Origin: Candidatus Puniceispirillum sp.
GTDB lineage: Bacteria > Pseudomonadota > Alphaproteobacteria > Puniceispirillales > Puniceispirillaceae
Direction of reading: 5' to 3'
NCBI GenBank assembly: GCA_016778895.1
Contig: JADHOR010000003.1
Coordinates: forward strand, 62,001-126,000
DNA length: 64,000 nt
Shown: positions 41,210 to 49,926 of the stretch, piece after piece
How the letters are laid out: every line of letters begins with the position of its first letter
Numbering within the stretch: the stretch's first letter is position 1
Notes under the pieces: model-generated
What the model was told of the DNA's origin: nothing
The model's input: only the letters and a program-made list of their open reading frames with translations
The model's database searches: none
Program-made: the position numbers and the translations under genes

Positions 41210-42250
41210 CTATTCAGACGGGTGGGTTTTGCCGGTGGCGCGATCCAAGACAATGCGTTCCATAAGTGCTAGAAGCCCTGCCATATCGTCGGGAAGCGGT
41301 GTTTCAAACTTTAGAGGCTCGCCGGTGACCGGGTGGGCAAACCCAAGGTGTGCAGCGTGTAATGCCTGCCGCCCAAAAGCCCGCATTTGCGACAGGCCGG
41401 TGCGTGCTAAATTATCTGGCATCTGACCGGCGCGTGGTGCCCGCCCATAGAGCGCATCGCCAATGACGCCATGACCAATATGCGCCATATGAACACGAAT
41501 TTGATGTGTCCGGCCAGTTTCGAGGTGGCATTCGATATGTGATCCAAACGGTGGAAAGCGGCGAAGCAACTGCCAATGCGTTACCGCATTACGCCCTTTT
41601 GTCGCGATGGCCTGACGTTTGCGGTCATAGCTGGCGCGGCCAATCGGCTGGTCAATAATACCGTCACGTTCAACATTCGTGCCCCAGACAAGCGCTTGAT
41701 AGCGCCGGTCAAGATCATGCGCGGCAAACATTCCGGTTAGGCCGTGATGTGCCGCGTCGGTTTTGGCAACCACCATCGTGCCGGAGGTGTCTTTATCAAG
41801 GCGATGTACGATGCCCGGTCGCATCACCCCGCCAATGCCGGTAAGCGACGATCCGCAATGTGCAATCAGCGCATTAACCAATGTGCCGGTTAGTGAACCG
41901 GGAGCCGGGTGGACTACCAAGCCAGCAGGCTTGTTCAGGACAATCAAATGCGTATCCTCAAAAAGAATATCCAGCGCGATATTTTCGGCTTGTGGCACGG
42001 CGTCAACGGCTGGCGGTAAAATCAACACATAGGTTGCGCCAGGTTTGACCGGTGCCGATGGATCGGTTAGGGTGCGCCCATCTTCGCAGAGCTGTCCATC
42101 AAGGATCAGCGCCTTGATCCGGCTGCGTGACAATGGCTGGCTTGGCGTGCCAAAATGGGCAGTCAGAAACCGGTCAATGCGGTCTGCGGGAACATCGTCA
42201 GCGGCAAGATGAACGAGACGGGTTGATGGATCGTCAGAGGAATAAGTCAT
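41210..42250 (-). CDS. rluD: Ribosomal large subunit pseudouridine synthase RluD-like
   Basis: 346 residues from ATG 42250, where the family start is reached (LVHLAADDVPADRIDRFLTA); the longer frame to 42373 runs antisense through the neighbouring gene and is rejected. An S4 domain (about 22-80) precedes the catalytic domain with Asp152 in VHRLDKDTSGTMVVAK. RluD makes pseudouridines in helix 69 of 23S rRNA. No clear binding site precedes the ATG, which lies in the coding start of the divergent gene. rpoH is next downstream, a common pairing in alphaproteobacteria. Confidence 0.92.
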   Translation of the reverse strand: MTYSSDDPSTRLVHLAADDVPADRIDRFLTAHFGTPSQPLSRSRIKALILDGQLCEDGRTLTDPSAPVKPGATYVLILPPAVDAVPQAENIALDILFEDTHLIVLNKPAGLVVHPAPGSLTGTLVNALIAHCGSSLTGIGGVMRPGIVHRLDKDTSGTMVVAKTDAAHHGLTGMFAAHDLDRRYQALVWGTNVERDGIIDQPIGRASYDRKRQAIATKGRNAVTHWQLLRRFPPFGSHIECHLETGRTHQIRVHMAHIGHGVIGDALYGRAPRAGQMPDNLARTGLSQMRAFGRQALHAAHLGFAHPVTGEPLKFETPLPDDMAGLLALMERIVLDRATGKTHPSE

Positions 42251-42626
42251 GGATAAGAACAATAACGTAAAACCGGCCAATACAACAGTCCCCCAATCGT
42301 CTGAAATGGCAACAGAGGCACCATCCGCGTTGGTTCGCAATCTTGCTCTGATAAAGGCGATGGCAATTATCATGGCAGTGCTGATTGTGGCGGCGCTCGT
42401 GGTAATCGTCGTGACTATTTACAGCCGTCTGACTGCAGCCAATTCGGTCAAGGCAATTCAGCAAACCGAACTGGCCATCCCGGCTAACAGCAGGATTACC
42501 GGCGCCAGTCTAGGCGAAAAAGGGAAAATGCTCGTGATCATCGAGGATCAAACTAGCCAGCAATTGTGGCAGCTTGATGCCGCCGGTAAAATCCAGCGTA
42601 AAACCCGCATTTTTCCCGCCCAATAG
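42249..42626 (+). CDS. Small membrane protein divergent from rluD (DUF6476-like)
   Basis: 125 residues with one strong membrane helix (about 38-58, IIMAVLIVAALVVIVVTIYS), a polar N-terminus and a C-terminal periplasmic-type domain that looks like a few beta strands (ITGASLGEKGKMLVIIED, QQLWQLDAAGKIQ). The build and the place beside an RluA-family gene fit the alphaproteobacterial DUF6476 proteins; this is memory, not a search. AGAGGA precedes ATG 42249. Its start codon overlaps that of rluD on the other strand. Function unknown. Confidence 0.75.
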   Translation: MDKNNNVKPANTTVPQSSEMATEAPSALVRNLALIKAMAIIMAVLIVAALVVIVVTIYSRLTAANSVKAIQQTELAIPANSRITGASLGEKGKMLVIIEDQTSQQLWQLDAAGKIQRKTRIFPAQ

Positions 42627-42648
42627 GTCAATAAAATAATCTGGTAAT

Positions 42649-42673
42649 GGTCGTCAAAAATCTTTGACTGACC
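42649..42673. other. Stem-loop between convergent genes
   Basis: GGTC-GTCAAA / TTTGAC-(T)-GACC with an AATC loop, 23 bases after the small membrane protein and 21 before the end of the YggT-like gene. It has no T-run, so it is a possible but weak terminator. Confidence 0.35.
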
Positions 42674-42693
42674 GGTAGGCGATGGTAACAGAC

Positions 42694-43071
42694 CTAGAGT
42701 CCGAGATCTGATTTTGCGGATAATAGCAGCCGTTCCAGCGGCATATTAGCAAAGCCCCACACATCAAACCCCAGCACCAGCGGCAACAGATAATAGCGCA
42801 GGATGAATAGAATCAGCGCGGCATAAAGCGGCAGCAAACGGCTGATGATAAAATGCGGCTTGATAAGTCTGATCGCTGCATAGATCGGCGCATTGATGCC
42901 GCGTAATATCCGCAATAGGGCAAAGGCGCTATCTTCATTCATCACGATGATAAGCAGAAAATGTGCGGTGCTTGTCCACATCAGAACACCAAAAGGTAGG
43001 TCGATCAAAATGCCGATCGGTGGCGTAGTGGTTATCATGCTAGCAGACCCCAAATTGCTGGTGGCGATCAT
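42694..43071 (-). CDS. YggT-like membrane protein
   Basis: 125 residues with two hydrophobic segments (about 24-45 and 98-118) around an amphipathic stretch LLRILRGINAPIYAAIRLIK, the arrangement of YggT-type proteins (helix, proline-bearing amphipathic link, helix). It then reads LPLYAALILFILRYYLLPLV and ends with a conserved-looking FANMPLERLL. A start at the internal Met12 (GGGG upstream) is possible. Members are linked to osmotic tolerance and cell-division loci but have no clear biochemical role. It is preceded by a frame-disrupted small gene 14 bases upstream. Confidence 0.65.
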   Translation of the reverse strand: MIATSNLGSASMITTTPPIGILIDLPFGVLMWTSTAHFLLIIVMNEDSAFALLRILRGINAPIYAAIRLIKPHFIISRLLPLYAALILFILRYYLLPLVLGFDVWGFANMPLERLLLSAKSDLGL

Positions 43072-43085
43072 GATTTTAGGATGCC

Positions 43086-43357
43086 TTAATAAAAACCCAA
43101 TATCGCATTTCGCGCAAGCCCAAGATATCTGATTTGGCTGGGCGCCTGCCGCCAGATTTTATCGGCGCTAAAACTGATCTGCCGCAAATTTTCCAGAAGA
43201 TAATCCAGCCAGCGTGGCGCGTCCGCCCGATATTCATCAGAATTGATCGGGGGCTGGCATATTGCGGCAAAAAAAGATACACATGGGCGGGATGGATGTT
43301 GGTCGAATGCGGCACCCGATTTTTATCCAGTGCTGCTGTCCAATTATCTGACGCCAA
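43086..43357 (-). pseudogene. Small frame-disrupted gene upstream of the YggT-like gene
   Basis: Minus strand: from TTG 43357 one frame reads MASDNWTAALDKNRVPHSTN... to LFLPQYASP, then becomes basic nonsense. The adjacent frame, open to TAA 43086, reads INSDEYRADAPRWLDYLLEN, then LRQISFSADKIWRQAPSQIR and a short tail, but has no start codon. They join if one C is added to the C5 run (G5 on the plus strand, 43249-43253), giving about 90 residues. Neither half is recognised. The rest of this 331-base gap (43358-43402) holds only the ettA binding site. Sequencing error, real mutation and translational slip are all open. Confidence 0.4.
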
Positions 43358-43402
43358 TCACTACTCGAACTTCGTTGAGAACGGGAAAAGGACGCAAAAA
43401 TC

Positions 43403-45082
43403 ATGGCAAGCCATCAGTATGTTTTTGTAATGAATCGCTTAAGTAAGGCTTGGCCCGGTGGTAAGGAAGTTTTGAAAAACATCAGCCTGTCATTCCTGCC
43501 CGGTTCCAAAATTGGCGTTTTGGGCTTGAACGGTGCCGGTAAGTCGACATTGCTGAAAATCATGGCGGGTATTGAGACCGAATTCCAAGGCGAGGCCTGG
43601 GCCGCCGATGGTATCAAGGTTGGTTATCTGGCGCAGGAGCCGGAACTGGATCCATCATTGGATGTGGCGGGAAATGTGCTGGCCGGTATGGGACGCGCGA
43701 AAGAGCTTGTCGACCGGTTTAACGAAGTCAGCGCGAAATTTGCCGAAGAAATGACTGATGATGAAATGAATGTGGTAATCGCTGAACAGGCGGAACTGCA
43801 GGAAGAAATTGACGCGATTGATGCGTGGGATCTTGAGCGAAAGGCCGAAATCGCCATGAATGCGCTGCGGGTGCCGCCCGGCAACGCCGATGTCACAAAG
43901 CTTTCGGGCGGGGAAAAGCGGCGGGTTGCGCTGTGCCAATTATTGCTGAGCGCGCCTGATATGCTGCTGCTTGACGAGCCGACAAACCATCTGGACGCCG
44001 AGTCTGTGGCCTGGTTGCAGAAGTTTCTGCATGACTTCCCCGGCACGGTCGTGACGATTACCCATGATCGCTATTTCCTTGACGAGGTTGCCGGCTGGAT
44101 TCTCGAGCTTGATCGAGGCGCCGGTATTCCCTATCAGGGCAATTATTCGGGCTGGCTTGAGCAAAAGCAAAAGCGGCTTGAGCAGGAAGGTCGGGCTGAT
44201 GATGCACGGGTTAAATCATTGTCGCGCGAACTGGAATGGGTGCGCTCGGCACCAAAGGCGCGTCAGGCCAAATCAAAGGCGCGGATTAATGCTTATGAAA
44301 AGCTGCTTGCCGATGATCAGCAGCGCCAGGCTGATGTGGCACGAATTTCCATTCCGGCTGGCCCACGTCTTGGCGATGTGGTGATCAATGCGAACGGCCT
44401 TCGCAAGGCCTTCGGCGATAAATTGCTGATTGATGATCTGTCATTCCGCTTGCCGCCGGGCGGTATTGTTGGGGTGATTGGCCCAAACGGTGCCGGTAAA
44501 ACCACATTGTTCCGGATGATTACCGGCGATGAAGCTGCTGATGCCGGTGATTTTGTTGTCGGTGAAACGGTAAAGCTGGGCTATGTCGATCAGTCACGCG
44601 ATGCGCTGGATGACAAACAGACCGTCTGGCAGGTTGTCTCTGACGGGATGGAAGAAATTCAGCTTGGCAAGCGCACGATGCAGTCGCGCGCCTATGTTGG
44701 TCAGTTCAACTTTAAAGGTGGCGACCAGCAAAAGATGGTTGGTCAGCTGTCCGGGGGTGAACGTAACCGCGTGCATTTGGCGCGTATGCTGAAATCGGGG
44801 GCCAACCTACTGTTGCTCGATGAGCCGACCAACGACCTTGATGTTGATACGCTCCGCGCACTTGAGGAGGCGCTATTGGAGTTTGCTGGCTGCGCTGTTG
44901 TGGTCAGCCACGACCGTTGGTTCCTTGACCGGATCGCAACCCATATTCTGGCATTTGAAGGCGACAGCCATGTTGAGTGGTTTGAGGGCAATTACGAAGC
45001 CTATGAGGCCGATAAAAAGCGCCGTCTTGGGGCTGATGCTGACCGGCCAACACGGATTAGATATAAGCCAATTTCACGCTAG
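43403..45082 (+). CDS. ettA: Energy-dependent translational throttle protein EttA
   Basis: 559 residues, an ABC-F protein with two ATPase domains and no membrane part. Walker A motifs are GLNGAGKS at 41-48 and GPNGAGKT from 360; signature motifs [12 protein letters not shown] and [12 protein letters not shown] and Walker [13 protein letters not shown] and [12 protein letters not shown] are present. The arm and linker between the domains are intact. EttA binds the ribosomal E site and gates the first peptide bond according to ATP/ADP. AAAGGA lies before ATG 43403. Confidence 0.95.
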   Translation: MASHQYVFVMNRLSKAWPGGKEVLKNISLSFLPGSKIGVLGLNGAGKSTLLKIMAGIETEFQGEAWAADGIKVGYLAQEPELDPSLDVAGNVLAGMGRAKELVDRFNEVSAKFAEEMTDDEMNVVIAEQAELQEEIDAIDAWDLERKAEIAMNALRVPPGNADVTKLSGGEKRRVALCQLLLSAPDMLLLDEPTNHLDAESVAWLQKFLHDFPGTVVTITHDRYFLDEVAGWILELDRGAGIPYQGNYSGWLEQKQKRLEQEGRADDARVKSLSRELEWVRSAPKARQAKSKARINAYEKLLADDQQRQADVARISIPAGPRLGDVVINANGLRKAFGDKLLIDDLSFRLPPGGIVGVIGPNGAGKTTLFRMITGDEAADAGDFVVGETVKLGYVDQSRDALDDKQTVWQVVSDGMEEIQLGKRTMQSRAYVGQFNFKGGDQQKMVGQLSGGERNRVHLARMLKSGANLLLLDEPTNDLDVDTLRALEEALLEFAGCAVVVSHDRWFLDRIATHILAFEGDSHVEWFEGNYEAYEADKKRRLGADADRPTRIRYKPISR

Positions 45083-45148
45083 TTAAGCGCCGCATCTGAT
45101 CGGTTTATCCGGCTAGCGGCTGTGCGATAAAGTGAGAGGGGCTAACGG

Positions 45149-45808
45149 CTAGTGGGATTGCTGGCGGCTTTTCATTGCCTCAATAAGGGCTGAAAACTGG
45201 CCTCCATTCTTGCGGATGATGGCAATATTTTCCTGTTTCTGGGTCACCAGCATCGAGATGTTTTCGATTTCGATATCCAGAACCTTTGCCGGTGCTGCAC
45301 TAGGGGTAATGACGCGCCAGCCTACCGAAATTGGCGGGCGTTTGCCACTGGCGTCATTGAATGTACCGCGCACTAGAACCATCTTATCGCCCTTTGCCTG
45401 ACTGTCGATGGTGGTAAAATTCAGCCCCGATAATTGGTCGAAATTACGCACCACAGTGCCAACCATTACATCGCGCATGGTCTGGATATAGGTGATGCGT
45501 TCCTGATCAGTGGCGGCTCGCCAGTAAGGACCAGCCGAAAAACGGGCAATGCCTTCCAAATCAAAATGCGTGTCAAAAAGCCGGGCGATATTCTGGGTGC
45601 GCCTCGCAACATCACCAGGATCAGTGGCAAGATATGTTTCCACCTCGCCAATCATCTTGCTGATAACCTCGGTGGCAGCATTGATCTGGCTGTCGGCATG
45701 TGCAGGCAGGCCAGCCAACGCCATCGGTAAACATATTACCATCAGCATTTTTCCAAGCCAGCGCTTTACTATCGCCGATATTGCAGGAGTTTGTGTCAAA
45801 ATCATCAT
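45149..45808 (-). CDS. mlaC: Phospholipid-binding protein MlaC (Ttg2D)
   Basis: 219 residues. A long basic N-terminus and signal peptide (cleavage near AHA-38) precede the MlaC domain, with ARFSAGPYWRAATDQERITY and VDWR-like strands (PPISVGWRVI). MlaC shuttles phospholipids between MlaA in the outer membrane and the MlaFEDB complex, which is not in this window. Start 45808 overlaps the mlaA stop by four bases (ATGA), supporting the long N-terminus; Met21 is the alternative. Confidence 0.9.
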   Translation of the reverse strand: MMILTQTPAISAIVKRWLGKMLMVICLPMALAGLPAHADSQINAATEVISKMIGEVETYLATDPGDVARRTQNIARLFDTHFDLEGIARFSAGPYWRAATDQERITYIQTMRDVMVGTVVRNFDQLSGLNFTTIDSQAKGDKMVLVRGTFNDASGKRPPISVGWRVITPSAAPAKVLDIEIENISMLVTQKQENIAIIRKNGGQFSALIEAMKSRQQSH

Positions 45809-46581
45809 TTTGAGCTCTCCAGGAACGACTCAAATTGATCATTGGTTGCGCGGTTATCGGTTGGTTTACCAATAGTGGCATTAATCCGGCCGGCTCGTCC
45901 CTGATAATAAAGCGAGCGGGTACGCGCGTAAGGGTCAAGTGAGTTATATTTCACATCGTTAAACGGCTCAAACAGGTTTGCGCGCTGGGCAACGACTGCC
46001 ACCGGCGTACGCAGTGACTGCATGGTCTCGATCGAATCACCGGCTTTCAAGAACGACACGGGATTAGTCACCGTATCAACAAACCGTCCGGTCAGGCTAC
46101 GGCTAGTGTTGGGGCCCAGCAGCGGTACCATCAGATAATTGCCTTCCGGCACATCAAATGACGCCAATGTCTGGCCAAAATCCTGTTCCTTGACCGCCTT
46201 CGGATCCTCGGTCAGGTCAATCAAACCCAGTGTCAGGCTGTTGATGGTGAAATGTATCGCCGAGAGTCCGGCATTTTCAAACCGGCCTTGCAGAGTTGAA
46301 TTGAATGTGGTGGCGGGAAGCCCGATCCAGTCAATGTGATTGTCAACGGCACGCCGTCCGGCCAATGGCATGGTCTTTCTATAGCCGCTTGCCGCGGGCT
46401 CCAAAAGATACGTGTCAACCGCCATGTTAAAGGCAAATGCCTTGCGGTTCGAGGCCTCAAAGGGATCGCGCGGGTCGGTGCGTTCGGTTTCGGGAACAGA
46501 ACTGCACGCAACCAAGAAAAGCATTGCCACCAGCGGCAAAAAGTGGGCTTGGCGTGCGATGCGGTCTGTTGATGTCAACAT
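45805..46581 (-). CDS. mlaA: Outer-membrane lipid asymmetry lipoprotein MlaA (VacJ)
   Basis: 258 residues. The signal peptide ends at Cys26 in LFLVAC. The family core is clear: DPFEASNRKAFAFNMAVDTY near the N-terminus, GRFENAGLSAIHFTINS, and DFGQTLASFDVPEGNYLMVP with LLGPNTSR. MlaA forms a ring in the inner leaflet of the outer membrane that removes misplaced phospholipids and hands them to MlaC, encoded next. Promoter region is the 175-base gap shared with divergent uvrD. Confidence 0.93.
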   Translation of the reverse strand: MLTSTDRIARQAHFLPLVAMLFLVACSSVPETERTDPRDPFEASNRKAFAFNMAVDTYLLEPAASGYRKTMPLAGRRAVDNHIDWIGLPATTFNSTLQGRFENAGLSAIHFTINSLTLGLIDLTEDPKAVKEQDFGQTLASFDVPEGNYLMVPLLGPNTSRSLTGRFVDTVTNPVSFLKAGDSIETMQSLRTPVAVVAQRANLFEPFNDVKYNSLDPYARTRSLYYQGRAGRINATIGKPTDNRATNDQFESFLESSK

Positions 46582-46756
46582 ATTAATCTGTCCAGGGTTT
46601 TAGCTAGGTATATGCAACATATCGCAATAAACCCAGAATGCAAAAATGATTCAGCAGCGTTAATCGGCTTATCTGCTAAAACCCGTAAAAATAACTGCCG
46701 CGGATCGCCCTATTGCGATTGACCGAACCAGCCCTATTTGCGAGTTTTAGGGCATC

Positions 46757-48997
46757 ATGATCGAAGTTGCAAAAACACCATCCAGCCCGTGGCTTGACGG
46801 GCTAAACCCGGCGCAAAGTGAGGCGGTGCGAACCCTTGACGGACCGCTTTTAGTTTTATCGGGTGCTGGGACCGGTAAAACCCGTGTTCTGACCGCGCGG
46901 CTGGCCGAGCTAGTGGCAAGTGGTACAGCAAAGCCATGGAATATTCTGGCGGTAACCTTTACCAACAAGGCGGCACGCGAAATGAAAATGCGGGTTACTG
47001 GCCTTGTTGGCCCGATGGCCGAGCAGGTTTGGCTTGGTACGTTTCATGCGCTGGCCGCCAAGATGCTGCGCCGTCATGCCGATCTTGTTGGGCTGCGGTC
47101 TGATTTCACCATTCTTGATACTGATGATCAGATACGCCTGCTCAAACAATTGATGGAAGTTGAAGATATTGATCCAAAACGCTGGCCCGCACGGATGCTT
47201 GGCGGGGTTATCCAGCGCTGGAAAGATCGCGGCTTACCGCCTGAAAAAGTCGGACTTGCCGAGGCGGGGGATATTGCCAATGGGCGGGTGCGGTCGCTGT
47301 ACGAACGTTACCAGATGCGCCTGATCGCCCTAAACGCGGTGGATTTCGGTGATTTGCTGCTGCATATGCTGAGTATTTTTACCGCCCATGCCGATGTGTT
47401 GGCAGAATATCAGAATCGCATCACACATATTATGGTGGATGAGTATCAGGATACTAATGTGGCGCAATATCTATGGCTGCGTCTATTGACTGGCAACCGT
47501 AATAATCTGTGCTGTGTTGGTGATGATGACCAGTCTATCTATGGTTGGCGGGGCGCTGAAGTTGGCAATATTCTGCGCTTTGAGAGTGATTTCAACGGCG
47601 CGAAAACGGTTCGGCTTGAGGAAAATTATCGCTCGACCGGCCATATCCTGGCCGCCGCCTCAAAAATCATTGCGCATAATGAAACGCGGCTTGGAAAAAC
47701 GCTTTTTACCTTGGCAGGCGATGGTGAAAAGCTGCGGGTCAATGGCTATTGGGACGGGCCGGATGAGGCGCGCAATATCGCAAGTCAGATCGAAACCATG
47801 ATGAAGAACGGGGTGCATCTTTCACAAATTGCCGTTCTGGTCAGGGCCGGATTTCAAACGCGTGAATTTGAAGAACGGTTTATCGCTATTGGTCTTCCTT
47901 ATCGGGTGGTTGGAGTGCGGTTTTACGAGCGCGCCGAGATACGTGATGCGGTTGCTTATTTGCGCCTGATTGCCCAGCCATCTGATGACCTTGCTTTCGA
48001 GCGTATTATTAACACGCCAAAGCGTGGTCTTGGTACGGCCAGCCTGCAGGCGGTGCATATTCAGGCGCGGGCATCTGACAAGCCGCTTTTGGCGGCGGCG
48101 ATTGATTTGGTGCAAACCGAGGAATTACGCCCGGCAGCCCGTAATACGCTGCAAAGTTTTGTGCAGGATATCAAACGCTGGCGTGATCTTGCCAGTACGC
48201 TGCATCAGGCTGACCTTGCCAAAATAGTACTTGATGAGTCTGGCTACACGAAAATTTGGCAGCTGGATAAATCTCCCGATGCCGAGGGTAGATTGGAGAA
48301 CCTGACCGAATTAATGAATGCGATGCAGGATTTTGACTCGCTTCAGGGCTTTCTCGAACATATCGCCCTTGTCACAGATGGCGATGCCGACCCTGAACAT
48401 GGCGAGGTGACATTGATGACGTTGCACGCGGCAAAGGGACTGGAATTTGATGTTGTCTTTTTGCCCGGTTGGGAAGAAGGGATTTTCCCCAGCCAGCGCA
48501 CCATGGATGAAAATGGCGCTGTCGGATTGGAAGAAGAACGCCGTCTTGCCTATGTAGGCATCACCCGGGCGCGGCGCAATCTATTTATCAGCTTTGCCAA
48601 TAGCCGCCGGATTCACGGGCAGTGGCAATCCTCGATCCCGTCGCGATTTGTGCAGGAATTGCCCGATGAAAATATAACCGAGGATCTGGCGCAGGGCATG
48701 GGGTTTGGCCGGGTCAGTGCGCCGCGGCTTGGCGACGACGGCAGTAATGGATTTGCCGGCTATGCGGTTGGTGGGTACGGCGCCGGCTGGCGGCGGATGC
48801 AAGCGCGACGCGCAGAGCCGGCCGAAGGCAGCTGGGAACCGGCAAATAACAAAACCGAATTCTGCACCGGCGATCGGGTCTTTCACCAGAAATTCGGCAT
48901 GGGAAATATTTTGACAATTGATGGAGATAAGCTATTGATTGCATTTGATAAAGCTGGACATAAAAAAGTGGTTTCAGGATTTGTGAGCAAACCATGA
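46757..48997 (+). CDS. uvrD: UvrD/PcrA-type DNA helicase
   Basis: 746 residues of helicase superfamily 1A. Q-motif LNPAQSEAV (16-24), Walker A GAGTGKT (36-42), motif II VDEYQDTN (227-234), motif III DDDQSIYGWRGAE, motif VI YVGITRARRNL. The C-terminal tail after about 690 is the Tudor-like RNA polymerase contact domain (GDRVFHQKFGMGNI). UvrD unwinds DNA in excision and mismatch repair. The stop overlaps the prmA start (ATGA 48994). Confidence 0.95.
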   Translation: MIEVAKTPSSPWLDGLNPAQSEAVRTLDGPLLVLSGAGTGKTRVLTARLAELVASGTAKPWNILAVTFTNKAAREMKMRVTGLVGPMAEQVWLGTFHALAAKMLRRHADLVGLRSDFTILDTDDQIRLLKQLMEVEDIDPKRWPARMLGGVIQRWKDRGLPPEKVGLAEAGDIANGRVRSLYERYQMRLIALNAVDFGDLLLHMLSIFTAHADVLAEYQNRITHIMVDEYQDTNVAQYLWLRLLTGNRNNLCCVGDDDQSIYGWRGAEVGNILRFESDFNGAKTVRLEENYRSTGHILAAASKIIAHNETRLGKTLFTLAGDGEKLRVNGYWDGPDEARNIASQIETMMKNGVHLSQIAVLVRAGFQTREFEERFIAIGLPYRVVGVRFYERAEIRDAVAYLRLIAQPSDDLAFERIINTPKRGLGTASLQAVHIQARASDKPLLAAAIDLVQTEELRPAARNTLQSFVQDIKRWRDLASTLHQADLAKIVLDESGYTKIWQLDKSPDAEGRLENLTELMNAMQDFDSLQGFLEHIALVTDGDADPEHGEVTLMTLHAAKGLEFDVVFLPGWEEGIFPSQRTMDENGAVGLEEERRLAYVGITRARRNLFISFANSRRIHGQWQSSIPSRFVQELPDENITEDLAQGMGFGRVSAPRLGDDGSNGFAGYAVGGYGAGWRRMQARRAEPAEGSWEPANNKTEFCTGDRVFHQKFGMGNILTIDGDKLLIAFDKAGHKKVVSGFVSKP

Positions 48998-49923
48998 CAG
49001 CACTTCAATCGGCGGCGCTATTACTGCCGGCACGGCTTGATGACAAGGTAATGGCGGCATTTGAGCTGGTATTCAGCGAGCTTCTGGACAGTGTTGCCAC
49101 CTCGCATCAGCGAGACGATAATGGCGATTGGCAAATTGAGGCATTGTTCGAATATGCCCCGGATGCGGCGGTGATTGATAAGATGCTGGCACCGCTATAT
49201 CGGCAACAGGGGATTACGCCGATGCCAATCACTTTGGTGCCGGTTGCGGCGCGTGACTGGCTGGCCGAAAATCGAGCCGCCTTTCCGCCGTTGCATATTG
49301 GCCGATTCTGGATTTATGGTAGCCATGTAACCCGGCCGCAGCCGCCGGCCAGTCTGCCTCTGCTGATTGATGCGGCGTTGGCGTTCGGATCTGGAACCCA
49401 TCCAACGACCGAGGGCTGCTTGCGGGCACTGCAGATGATCCGCAGCATTGCTCCGCGGCGGGTGCTGGATATGGGGTGTGGCTCGGCGATTTTGGCAATG
49501 GCTGGGGCGCGTCTATGGCCGTCATGCCAGATTGTCGCGGCGGATAATGATCCGGTTGCAGTGCGTGTTGCGGCGCGTAACCGTGCGCTGAATGCGATTG
49601 CGCCAGCTAAAATGCGGCTGGCGGTCTCGCATGGCTTTGGCAGCCGGATCGTGTGCAATCAGGCGCCGTATGATTTGGTGCTAGCGAATATTCTTGCAGG
49701 GCCCCTATGCCGGATGGCGCCCGATCTTGTGCCACGGCTTGCCAATAACAGCTGGTTGATTTTATCCGGTATTCTTCGTCGGCAGGCGCGATCTGTCGAG
49801 ATTGCATACCGGGCGCAAAAGATGCGGTTATGGCACCGGATCTGTCTTGGTGATTGGACCACGATCATCATGCGGCCAGCCGCAGCCAGTACGATGCCCC
49901 GGCTTTGGCGCGGAGGCGTGTAA
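48994..49923 (+). CDS. prmA: Ribosomal protein L11 methyltransferase
   Basis: 309 residues. PrmA trimethylates lysines and the N-terminus of uL11. The C-terminal SAM domain shows AFGSGTHPTTEGCLRAL, VLDMGCGSAILAMAG and AADNDPVAVRVA, with LANILAGPLCRMAPDL as the catalytic-loop block. The N-terminal substrate-recognition domain is more divergent than in E. coli. It lies between uvrD and the M24B peptidase, with a 4-base overlap and a 3-base gap, so all three are likely one operon. Confidence 0.92.
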   Translation: MTALQSAALLLPARLDDKVMAAFELVFSELLDSVATSHQRDDNGDWQIEALFEYAPDAAVIDKMLAPLYRQQGITPMPITLVPVAARDWLAENRAAFPPLHIGRFWIYGSHVTRPQPPASLPLLIDAALAFGSGTHPTTEGCLRALQMIRSIAPRRVLDMGCGSAILAMAGARLWPSCQIVAADNDPVAVRVAARNRALNAIAPAKMRLAVSHGFGSRIVCNQAPYDLVLANILAGPLCRMAPDLVPRLANNSWLILSGILRRQARSVEIAYRAQKMRLWHRICLGDWTTIIMRPAAASTMPRLWRGGV

Positions 49924-49926
49924 GTT

